Source: Frankiales bacterium
GTDB taxonomy: Bacteria > Actinomycetota > Actinomycetes > Mycobacteriales > SCTD01
Reading direction: 5' to 3'
Length of the DNA stretch: 19,109 nt
NCBI GenBank assembly: GCA_025464795.1
Contig: JAODNB010000145.1
Span: forward strand, 1 to 19,109
In this document: piece by piece, positions 13,460 through 19,109 of the stretch
Position numbering within the stretch: the first letter of the stretch is position 1
How the letters are laid out: the number at the start of each line of letters is the position of its first letter
Program-made: the position numbers and the translations under genes
The notes under the pieces: generated by a model
What the model saw: only the letters and a program-made list of their open reading frames with translations
The model's database searches: none
What the model was told of the DNA's origin: nothing

Positions 13460-13476
13460 GGACACCGCATGTGTCC
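13460..13476 (+). terminator. Small hairpin after the nitronate monooxygenase gene
   Basis: GGACAC pairs with GTGTCC around the 5-base loop CGCAT, 13 bases after the stop, and is followed by TCGTT. A six-pair stem alone is a weak terminator. Confidence 0.35.
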
Positions 13477-13484
13477 TCGTTGGC

Positions 13485-13532
13485 GGCCCCGCACCTGATC
13501 AGGTGCCTGTGCACCTGATCGGGTGCGGGGCC
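13485..13532. terminator. Strong bidirectional hairpin between convergent genes
   Basis: Two 22-base arms (13485-13506 and 13511-13532) are complementary except for one position that still allows a G-U pair in one orientation, with a 4-base loop, CTGT. The left arm itself contains a perfect 16-base palindrome, GCACCTGATCAGGTGC, so the site could also form two smaller hairpins. It lies between the convergent nitronate monooxygenase and serB genes and has no T-run on either side. The most likely role is a two-way transcription terminator. Confidence 0.8.
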
Positions 13533-13560
13533 AGGGAAGGGAGCATGTCCCGAGCCCGCT

Positions 13561-14718
13561 TCAGAGGGCTTGCTCGATCTCGTCGCGGGGGATCCCGAGC
13601 AGGAACAGGACGGCGTCGAGGAACGGTACGGACAGTGCTGCGTCGGCGGCGTCCCGGACGACCGGCTTGGCGTTGAAGGCGATCCCGAGGCCGGCGGCCT
13701 CGAGCATGTCGAGGTCGTTCGCACCGTCGCCGATGGCCACGGTCTGCTCGGGCCGCAGGTCCTCCTCACGGGCGAACCGCTTGAGAGCGGCCGCCTTCGC
13801 TGCCCGGTCGACCACGGCACCGAGGACCTGTCCGGTGAGCTTGCCGTCGACGACCTCGAGGACGTTGGCCTCGGCGTGGTCCAGCCCGAGCTCGGCGCGC
13901 AGGTCGTCGGTGACGGCGGTGAAGCCACCGCTGACGATGCCGACCGTCCAACCGAGTCGCTTGAGGGTCCGGACCAGGGTCCGGGCGCCGGGGGTGAGCT
14001 TCACTGCGGCGCGCACGCGGTCGACCGCCTCCACGGGCAGTCCCTCCAACAGCTTCACCCGGGCGCGCAGGGACGCCTCGAAGTCGAGCTCTCCGGCCAT
14101 CGCCGACGCGGTCACCCGGGCCACCTCCTCGAGGCACCCGGCTTCTGCGGCGAGCATCTCGATGACCTCGCCCTGGACGAGGGTCGAGTCGACGTCCATG
14201 ACCACGAGGCGCTTGGCCCGACGGTAGATCGAGGCGCGCTCCACGGCGACGTCGACCCGTTGGGCCACGGCCTCGAGGGCCAGCTCGTGACGCAGCACTG
14301 CGGTGTCGCCGCCGGTGACGAGGAGCTCGAACGACTGGGCCGGCCAGGAGGACAGCCGCACCACGCGCTCGATGTTGGCGCCGCAGGCCGCCAGCCGGCG
14401 AGCCACCCCGGCCAGAGCAGCCGGCGGCAACGGGGCGCCGAGCACGACGACGTGGTGGCGCACCTCGGAAGACGGCTCGTGGTCCTCGAGCGGGGTGTAC
14501 TCGACGACCACGTCCAGGGCGGCCGCCGCCTGGCTCAGCGCTGCGCGCACCGCGACGCCGGTCCCCTCGCCGGAGATCACGACGCCCAGCAGGAGCCGGC
14601 CGTGGACCACGACCTGCTCGACGTCCTCGACCACGGCGTCGTGCGTGCTCAGCACGTCCATGAGGCCCGCCGTGACGCCCGGGTGGTCACGTCCGGTGAC
14701 CGTCACGAGCAGGCTCAC
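13561..14718 (-). CDS. serB: Phosphoserine phosphatase with N-terminal ACT domains
   Basis: This 385-residue HAD-superfamily phosphatase performs the last step of serine synthesis, O-phosphoserine to serine. An N-terminal ACT domain (residues 1-75, LLVTVTGRDHPGVTAGLMDVL) and a second ACT-like part (about 85-160) probably sense serine, as in mycobacterial SerB2. The catalytic domain starts at MDVDSTL with nucleophile D175 and acid/base D177. It continues with motif II in GIVSGGFT, the lysine region AKAAALKRFA and the magnesium-binding GDGANDLDM near 330. The GTG start overlaps the upstream gene's stop in a GTGA, so the two are translated together. The gene ends 29 bases from the large bidirectional hairpin. 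Confidence 0.95.
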   Translation of the reverse strand: MSLLVTVTGRDHPGVTAGLMDVLSTHDAVVEDVEQVVVHGRLLLGVVISGEGTGVAVRAALSQAAAALDVVVEYTPLEDHEPSSEVRHHVVVLGAPLPPAALAGVARRLAACGANIERVVRLSSWPAQSFELLVTGGDTAVLRHELALEAVAQRVDVAVERASIYRRAKRLVVMDVDSTLVQGEVIEMLAAEAGCLEEVARVTASAMAGELDFEASLRARVKLLEGLPVEAVDRVRAAVKLTPGARTLVRTLKRLGWTVGIVSGGFTAVTDDLRAELGLDHAEANVLEVVDGKLTGQVLGAVVDRAAKAAALKRFAREEDLRPEQTVAIGDGANDLDMLEAAGLGIAFNAKPVVRDAADAALSVPFLDAVLFLLGIPRDEIEQAL

Positions 14719-15503
14719 TGAGGGATCCCGTGTGCGTTGTACGCGGCCACGCGGGCACGACGGACGACCCGGGCGAGCTCACGCAGGACGCGGTCGCGCT
14801 CGCCCGCTTCACGGCTGTCCACCGCACCCCCCACGTCCTGCGACGCGAGCTGGACGACCCCGGCCAGCTGTCGAGCCTGGACGAGCACCTGCCGGGCGCG
14901 CGGCGGCCAGGTACCCGGCAGCTCGTCGTCATCGATCCCCTGGCGGGCGGAGCGCCGCAGGTCCCGGAGGGTGTCCGCCACATCGGGGTTCCAGCGCGCC
15001 ACGTCGAGCTCGACGAGGGCCGACGTGGCCTCCACGACGCCGAGGCGGAGGTCGTGCTCGGCCTCGTGGAGGAACGGTCCCTGGTCCGGGGCGGTCATCT
15101 CGATCGGGTAGGCCGTCCACAGGACCGTCGTCACCGTCCCGTCGAGCTCGGAGCCGTGAGCGGTGAGGACCGGCACCAGGCCGGTACCGCTCCCGTCCGT
15201 GCGCAGGCACAGGACGCCTTCGCCGGCGAGGAGTGCGGCGGCCGTGAACGGGCCCGGGCCGGGCAGCCCGAGCGGGTCCCCGGGGTAGGGCAGCACGACC
15301 TTCGCCCGGCTCACCCCCTCCGCCCGGAGCCTGCCGCAGGCCTGCTCGAGCTCGAGGTCGTCGACCCACAGGCCGGTGACGAGGTGGGAGTCGTCGTGCT
15401 GCGTCACCCGGGCCACGAGCTCGGGCAGCGAGGCCTCTCCGGCCAACCACGCCGTGGTCCAGCACGCGAGGAGCGCGCTGCGCGGGGGGAGAGCAGTGGA
15501 CAC
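14715..15503 (-). CDS. Conserved hypothetical protein upstream of serB, 262 residues
   Basis: The family is not recognised by name. The N-terminal 190 residues look like a soluble alpha/beta domain (STALPPRSALLACWTTAWLAGEASLPELVARVT, DDLELEQACGRLRAEGVSRAKVVLPYPGDPLGLPG, then GSGTGLVPVLTAHGSELDGTVTTVLWTAYPI). The C-terminal third is charged and helical (ARQVLVQARQLAGVVQLASQDVGG, ERDRVLRELARVVRRARVAAYNAHG). It has no membrane segment. GTG 15503 is preferred over the earlier in-frame ATG 15542 because TAGGCT lies 8 bases upstream and the stretch between reads as non-conserved arginine-rich sequence. Coupling to serB by GTGA suggests co-regulation with serine synthesis, but no function can be assigned. 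Confidence 0.82.
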   Translation of the reverse strand: MSTALPPRSALLACWTTAWLAGEASLPELVARVTQHDDSHLVTGLWVDDLELEQACGRLRAEGVSRAKVVLPYPGDPLGLPGPGPFTAAALLAGEGVLCLRTDGSGTGLVPVLTAHGSELDGTVTTVLWTAYPIEMTAPDQGPFLHEAEHDLRLGVVEATSALVELDVARWNPDVADTLRDLRRSARQGIDDDELPGTWPPRARQVLVQARQLAGVVQLASQDVGGAVDSREAGERDRVLRELARVVRRARVAAYNAHGIPQ

Positions 15504-15511
15504 GACCAGCG

Positions 15512-15517
15512 AGCCTA
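15512..15517 (-). promoter_or_regulatory. Predicted -10 box of the serB unit (leaderless)
   Basis: TAGGCT on the minus strand lies 8 bases before GTG 15503. Confidence 0.5.
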
Positions 15518-15541
15518 CGAGGCGCGGCGCCCGGCCTCGCA

Positions 15542-15547
15542 TAGCGT
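15542..15547 (+). promoter_or_regulatory. Predicted -10 box of the DUF3097 unit (leaderless)
   Basis: TAGCGT lies 6 bases before GTG 15554. Here the two divergent -10 boxes are 24 bases apart rather than overlapping. Confidence 0.6.
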
Positions 15548-15553
15548 CCGGAC

Positions 15554-16345
15554 GTGCGCTCGTACGACGGGATCGACCTGGCCCCTCCGAAGAAGGCTCC
15601 GGCTCCGGAGGTGGCCGCCGACCCAGGTCTGGTGCTCGAGGAGGTGCTCACCGGCTGGTGTGGCGCCGTCGTCGAGTGCGACAAGGAGAACGTGAGCCTG
15701 GAGGACCGGCACGGCAAGGTCCGCGTCTTCCCGCTGGGGGTCTTCCTGCTCGACGGCAAGGCCGTGAACGTCGTCCGGCCCCGAGGTCCGGTGCCGATCG
15801 CGAAGACCCGGACGGCCTCTGGGTCCCTGGTCGTGAACGACCTGCAGGCAAGGGTGGCCCGAGCCAGTCGCATCTGGGTCGAGGGCAAGCACGACGCCGA
15901 GCTGGTCGAGCGGGTCTGGGGCCACGACCTGCGCGTCGAGGGGATCGTCGTGGAGCCGCTCGACGGCGTCGACGACCTGCCTTCGCTGGTCCGGGCCTTT
16001 GGGCCCAGCCGAGACAGCCGGGTCGGCGTCCTCGTCGACCACCTCGTCCCCGGGTCGAAGGAGAGCCGGATCGTCGCTGAGGTGACGTCGACGCACGTGC
16101 TGGTGACCGGGCACCCGTTCGTCGACATCTGGCAAGCGGTCAAGCCCGCTGCCGTAGGCATCCCGGCCTGGCCGGTGATCCCGCGAGGTCAGGAGTGGAA
16201 GGCCGGCGTGTGCGCGGCGCTCGGGTGGGGGGAGTCCTGGGAGGGCTGGAAGCGGGTGCTGGCGGCGGTCGACAGCTACACCGACCTCGAGGTCCCGCTG
16301 CTGCAGTCCGTGGAGCGGTTGATCGACTTCGTGACCGAGCCATGA
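15554..16345 (+). CDS. DUF3097 family protein with TOPRIM-like core
   Basis: This 263-residue member of DUF3097, a family I know only from Actinobacteria, has no established function. Residues 25-80 form a beta-rich region (LTGWCGAVVECDKENVSLEDRHGKVRVFPLG). From 105 onward there is a TOPRIM-like arrangement: RIWVEGKHDAELVERVWG with glutamate E110, then VVEPLDGVDDL, then RVGVLVDHLVPGSKESRI with aspartate D162. This resembles the core of RNase M5-type TOPRIM proteins, although the second aspartate of the DxD motif is a leucine (D-H-L). A nucleic-acid or nucleotide-related role is an inference. The GTG start is supported by the -10 box 6 bases upstream. The stop overlaps the GNAT start in an ATGA. 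Confidence 0.88.
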   Translation: MRSYDGIDLAPPKKAPAPEVAADPGLVLEEVLTGWCGAVVECDKENVSLEDRHGKVRVFPLGVFLLDGKAVNVVRPRGPVPIAKTRTASGSLVVNDLQARVARASRIWVEGKHDAELVERVWGHDLRVEGIVVEPLDGVDDLPSLVRAFGPSRDSRVGVLVDHLVPGSKESRIVAEVTSTHVLVTGHPFVDIWQAVKPAAVGIPAWPVIPRGQEWKAGVCAALGWGESWEGWKRVLAAVDSYTDLEVPLLQSVERLIDFVTEP

Positions 16346-17208
16346 CGATCGTGCTGGCGACGCCGGACCTGCCCGGGCTGACCGCAGCGACAGCGGCGCT
16401 CGCGACGTGGCAGCACGAGGGCGCGCCCATGCAGCTCCACCCGGGGGACCTGGGCTGGGCCTGGCGCCTTGGAGCCGAGGCTCTCACAGGCGACACGCGG
16501 ACGTGGAGCCGGGACGGACAGGTCGTCGCCGTCGGCGTGCTCGACGACCACGCGCTCGTCAGGATGACGCTCGCTCCAGATCTCTACGACGACGAGGAGC
16601 TCGCTCAGCAGCTGTTCGGAGATCTCACCGATCCCTCTCGTGGGGTGCTGGACGCGGGCCGGGTGGCGGCCGAGCTCCCACGAGGCGCGCTGGTCCGGGA
16701 GCTGATCCGCACCCACGGCTGGGGCGAAGACGCACCGTGGCAGCCGCTGCGGCTCGACCTCGGAGACCCGCTGCCGGACGCGGGTGTGCGGGTCGAGGTG
16801 GTCGGACCGGAGCAGGTGGACGACCGGGTGGCCGTGCAGCGGGGAGCCTTCGACAACTCGACGTTCACCTCGGAGCGGTGGCACACGATGGCGGCCGGTC
16901 CGGCCTACGCGACGGCCCGCTGCCTGGTGGCCTACGACGAGGACGACAACGCGGTCGCTGGGGTGACCGTGTGGTCCGCCGGCCCCGGCCGGCCGGGGCT
17001 GCTCGAGCCGATGGGCGTGCACCGGGATCACCGCGGGCGCGGCTTCGGCAAGGCGATCAACCGCGCGGCCGCCGCAGCGCTGCAGGACCTCGGGTCCTCC
17101 AGCGCCTGGGTCTGCACCCCGAGCAGCAACGTGGGCGGCGTCGCCGGCTACGTCGCTTCTGGGTTCGCGCCGCTGCCCGAGGTCCGAGACGTCCACCGCG
17201 ACGCCTAG
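16342..17208 (+). CDS. GNAT family N-acetyltransferase
   Basis: This 288-residue protein has a clear C-terminal GNAT domain (about residues 150-285). The acetyl-CoA pyrophosphate loop is visible in EPMGVHRDHRGRGFGKAINRAAAAAL, followed by WVCTPSSNVGGVAGYVASGFAPLPE. The N-terminal half (LATPDLPGLTAATAALATWQ through DGQVVAVGVLDDHALVRMTLAPDL) looks like a second, degenerate GNAT-type lobe lacking the R/Q-x-x-G-x-G/A loop, an arrangement common in two-lobe actinobacterial GNAT proteins. It may acetylate a small molecule or protein amine; the substrate is unknown. The ATG overlaps the DUF3097 stop in an ATGA, so the two are co-translated. Confidence 0.9.
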   Translation: MTIVLATPDLPGLTAATAALATWQHEGAPMQLHPGDLGWAWRLGAEALTGDTRTWSRDGQVVAVGVLDDHALVRMTLAPDLYDDEELAQQLFGDLTDPSRGVLDAGRVAAELPRGALVRELIRTHGWGEDAPWQPLRLDLGDPLPDAGVRVEVVGPEQVDDRVAVQRGAFDNSTFTSERWHTMAAGPAYATARCLVAYDEDDNAVAGVTVWSAGPGRPGLLEPMGVHRDHRGRGFGKAINRAAAAALQDLGSSSAWVCTPSSNVGGVAGYVASGFAPLPEVRDVHRDA

Positions 17209-17222
17209 TGACGCGGCGAAGA

Positions 17223-17228
17223 TAACGT
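17223..17228 (+). promoter_or_regulatory. Predicted -10 box of the ceramidase-like gene
   Basis: TAACGT would start transcription near 17235, giving a leader of about 9 bases without a Shine-Dalgarno sequence. The box overlaps the left arm of the palindrome at 17225-17243. GAACTT (17231-17236), 7 bases before the ATG, is a weaker alternative. Confidence 0.45.
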
Positions 17229-17243
17229 GAGAACTTCTCACGT
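17225..17243. promoter_or_regulatory. 19-base palindrome abutting the ATG, probable operator
   Basis: ACGTGAGAACTTCTCACGT is a perfect inverted repeat of 9-base arms around one central C. It begins inside the predicted -10 box and ends at the base before ATG 17244. The size and symmetry fit the operator of a dimeric repressor, for example of TetR type. No such regulator gene lies in this window. Confidence 0.65.
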
Positions 17244-19109
17244 ATGAAACGGCGTCTGCTGCTCGCGGTCCTGCTCGTGCTCGGGGTCCTGACGGTGCAG
17301 CAGGGACACGCTGCACCGGTCGACCCGCTCCAGGTCGGAGTCGGTCGGGCAGACATCACCAGCCCAACGGGCTACTTCATGCAGGGCTGGGTCCGGGCCG
17401 ACGCGGTCCTGAAGGGGGTGCACACGCGCATCGAGGCACGAGCGATCGTGCTCAAGCGGGGCTCGCAGAAGATCGCCCTCGTCGCGGAGGACCTCAACGG
17501 CATCGCCGGAGGGGCAGTCAAGGAAGCCGCGAAGCGGCTGGCCTCGCGCGGGTTCAGCGAGAGCAACATCATCGTCTCTGCCAGCCACACGCACGCCGCC
17601 CCCAGCGGCTACTACCCGTTCCCGACGTACAACACGGTCTTCATGGCAGCAACGAGCGTCCAGGCCTTGACCACGCAGCACATCTCCGGGGCTCCGGACC
17701 CGCAGCTCTACGCCTTCGAGGTGCGCCAGCTGGTGCTCGCGATCCAGCGCGCCGACGACGACCTCGCCCCCGGCAAGCTGGGGTGGTCCACGGTGCAGCT
17801 GGCCGGGCTCACCGCGAACCGAAGCCTCGAGGCGCACCTGCGCGACCACGGGATCACGAAGGCGTTCGGGACCGGCAAGGTGTCGGACGACCCGAAGGGC
17901 TACCTCGACACGATCGACCCCGAGGTGCAGGTGCTGCGGGTCGACAAGGACGGGGTCGGGCCGGTCGGGATGTGGTCGACGTTCGCCGACCACGGGACGG
18001 TGAACAAGTACCAGTACGGGGTGTACAACGCCGACCACCACGGGTCGGCGGACCGCGTCGTCGAGGACCAGATCCGGGCGCTCGGCAAGGTGCCGAAGGG
18101 ACAGGACGTCGTCAACGCGTACGGCAACACGGACGAGGGAGACCAGTCCGCGGGTCTGACGCGCAGCGGGCCGGCGGCTGCCGACGAGGTCGGGCGGGTC
18201 GAGGCCGCCAAGATGATGACTGCCTGGAAGGCCGCGGGATCGCACCTCACGAGCACGCCGGAGCTGCGCACGAAGTGGACGCGGCTCTGCTTCTGCGGCC
18301 AGGACACGGCGGACGGTCCGACGTCCAAGACGGCCGAGCCCGGCCTGCCCCTGTTCACCGGGTCGGAGGAGGGTCGCGGGCCGCTGTACGACATCACCAG
18401 GACGCCGTTCGAGGGCGACGCAGCCCCCGTCGACTACGTCGCCGACCCGGCCCAGGGGCACAAGATCGTGGTCCCGACCGGTCTGAACCCCGGCTCGACA
18501 CCCACCTCCGTGCCGCTCACCGTGGCGCAGGTGGGGGAGCGGCTGGTCGCCACGATCCCGGGCGAGATGACGGTCGACATGGGGCGTCGCGTCCGCGGTG
18601 CCGTCGACCTCATGGCAGCCGGCCACGGCATCAAGGCGGTCCAGCTGTCAGGCCTGGCGAACGAGTACCTCTCCTACTTCACCAGCCCGCAGGAGTACGA
18701 CGCCCAGCACTACGAGGGCGGATCGACGATGTACGGCCGGACCTCCAGCGTCCTGCTGATGCAGCAGCTGCAGCTGCTCACCCAAGCACTGGTCAACGAC
18801 ACCGCAGCCGCGGCCCCCGGGCTGGGCGATCCCACCAACGGCCTCGCGGCGACCGCGCCTGCGTTCGGCACGGGCGCCAGAAGTGCGACGGCGATGAGCC
18901 AGCCGGCGACGACCCAGCGCCTGGCCCGGGCCGGGTTCTCCTGGCAGGGGGGCGTCAAGGGCCTGGACATGCCGCTCGGCAAGGCCTTCGTCTCGATCGA
19001 GCGGGTCGGCCATGGCATCGCGACGGATGATCTCGGTCTCCAGATCGTGTGGCGCGTCGATGACAACGGGGTCTACTCCGCGCAGTGGGAGATCCCGCGG
19101 TCAGCTGCT
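17244..19109 (+). CDS. Secreted neutral/alkaline ceramidase-like hydrolase, 3' end beyond window
   Basis: An open frame of 622 codons runs from ATG 17244 to the right edge without a stop. A signal peptide is clear (MKRRLLLAVLLVLGVLTVQQGHA, cleavage likely after residue 23), so the product is exported. The mature part matches the neutral ceramidase family. VGRADITSPTG comes near residue 32, then zinc-binding SASHTHAAPSG (H115), FADHGTVNK with a second histidine and the GDQSAG motif at the place of the catalytic serine (GDxS). PGEMTVDMGRR and GLANEYLSYFTSPQEYDAQHYEGG supply the remaining Glu/Tyr ligands. Such enzymes hydrolyse the amide of ceramides; bacterial members may act on other N-acyl lipids. 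Only part of the C-terminal immunoglobulin-like domain is in view. It follows the GNAT gene by 35 bases but has its own promoter-like site. Confidence 0.9.
   Translation, partial: MKRRLLLAVLLVLGVLTVQQGHAAPVDPLQVGVGRADITSPTGYFMQGWVRADAVLKGVHTRIEARAIVLKRGSQKIALVAEDLNGIAGGAVKEAAKRLASRGFSESNIIVSASHTHAAPSGYYPFPTYNTVFMAATSVQALTTQHISGAPDPQLYAFEVRQLVLAIQRADDDLAPGKLGWSTVQLAGLTANRSLEAHLRDHGITKAFGTGKVSDDPKGYLDTIDPEVQVLRVDKDGVGPVGMWSTFADHGTVNKYQYGVYNADHHGSADRVVEDQIRALGKVPKGQDVVNAYGNTDEGDQSAGLTRSGPAAADEVGRVEAAKMMTAWKAAGSHLTSTPELRTKWTRLCFCGQDTADGPTSKTAEPGLPLFTGSEEGRGPLYDITRTPFEGDAAPVDYVADPAQGHKIVVPTGLNPGSTPTSVPLTVAQVGERLVATIPGEMTVDMGRRVRGAVDLMAAGHGIKAVQLSGLANEYLSYFTSPQEYDAQHYEGGSTMYGRTSSVLLMQQLQLLTQALVNDTAAAAPGLGDPTNGLAATAPAFGTGARSATAMSQPATTQRLARAGFSWQGGVKGLDMPLGKAFVSIERVGHGIATDDLGLQIVWRVDDNGVYSAQWEIPRSAA

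Noticed and set aside
12091..13494. A 467-codon open frame on the minus strand opposite hemH and the nitronate monooxygenase
   Set aside because: It is an antisense shadow of two well-matched genes. In DNA of about 70% GC such frames stay open by composition, and the translation has no recognisable motif.
15503..15542. Earlier ATG 15542 for the protein upstream of serB
   Set aside because: The extra 13 residues are arginine-rich and would run into the divergent DUF3097 promoter. GTG 15503 has a -10 box 8 bases upstream.
17238..18626. A 462-codon open frame on the minus strand opposite the ceramidase-like gene
   Set aside because: The plus-strand frame has a signal peptide and the full set of ceramidase motifs; the minus frame is its composition-driven shadow.
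1..19109. Signs of mobile elements, prophage, CRISPR or defence systems
   Set aside because: I found no transposase, integrase, direct-repeat array, att-like repeat or toxin-antitoxin pair. Gene content and composition are uniform and look like core chromosome.

Overview
This window looks like chromosomal DNA of a high-GC actinobacterium. The GC content is about 70%, third codon positions are strongly G/C, GTG starts are common, and there is a mycothiol-dependent dehydrogenase, a DUF3097 protein and an actinobacterial-type ferrochelatase with a C-terminal cysteine cluster. A Nocardioides- or Intrasporangium-like host is plausible, but genus cannot be fixed from the sequence. I see no tRNA, rRNA, CRISPR, phage, transposon or origin. 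The window is gene-dense, with 23 protein genes; the largest gap is 114 bases.

Layout. Bases 1-1186 (minus) hold an M18 aminopeptidase cut by the left edge. Bases 1278-2974 (plus) hold a mycothiol formaldehyde/NO detoxification pair, mscR and a metallo-beta-lactamase-fold hydrolase. Bases 5391-2968 (minus) hold an SfnG/SsuD-like flavin monooxygenase, an easily missed 44-residue membrane protein, a YceI protein, and a regulator that joins a half-size HEM4-like domain to a winged helix. Bases 5415-6217 (plus) hold a small unknown protein and a truncated-haemoglobin-like protein. Bases 8656-6214 (minus) hold a tightly coupled trio: a small Cys/His protein, an ATP-grasp ligase and a short amidase. 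Divergent from it, bases 8681-10058 (plus) hold a hexapeptide acyltransferase and a DUF2071 protein. A quinone oxidoreductase follows at 11001-10048 (minus). A small unknown gene, ferrochelatase and a nitronate monooxygenase lie at 11053-13446 (plus). A strong hairpin separates these from serB and its upstream partner (15503-13561, minus). Divergent from those, bases 15554-17208 (plus) hold DUF3097 and GNAT genes. A secreted neutral-ceramidase-like gene starts at 17244 and runs off the right edge.

How it is read. The most coherent signal outside the genes is promoter architecture. Most transcription-unit starts have a TANNNT -10 box only 6-8 bases before the ATG/GTG and no usable Shine-Dalgarno sequence, which is the signature of leaderless mRNAs. 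At two divergent gene pairs the two -10 boxes face away from each other and share their central TA, in identical geometry. mscR is the clear exception, with a proper leader and a GGAGGT ribosome binding site. Inside units, genes are coupled by ATGA, GTGA or TGATG overlaps.

The best leads for something undescribed are the half-HEM4 winged-helix regulator, the uncatalogued small membrane protein between the flavin monooxygenase and YceI, the mirrored leaderless divergent promoters, the ATP-grasp/short-amidase/Cys-His unit facing an acyltransferase, and the 19-base palindrome touching the ATG of the ceramidase-like gene.
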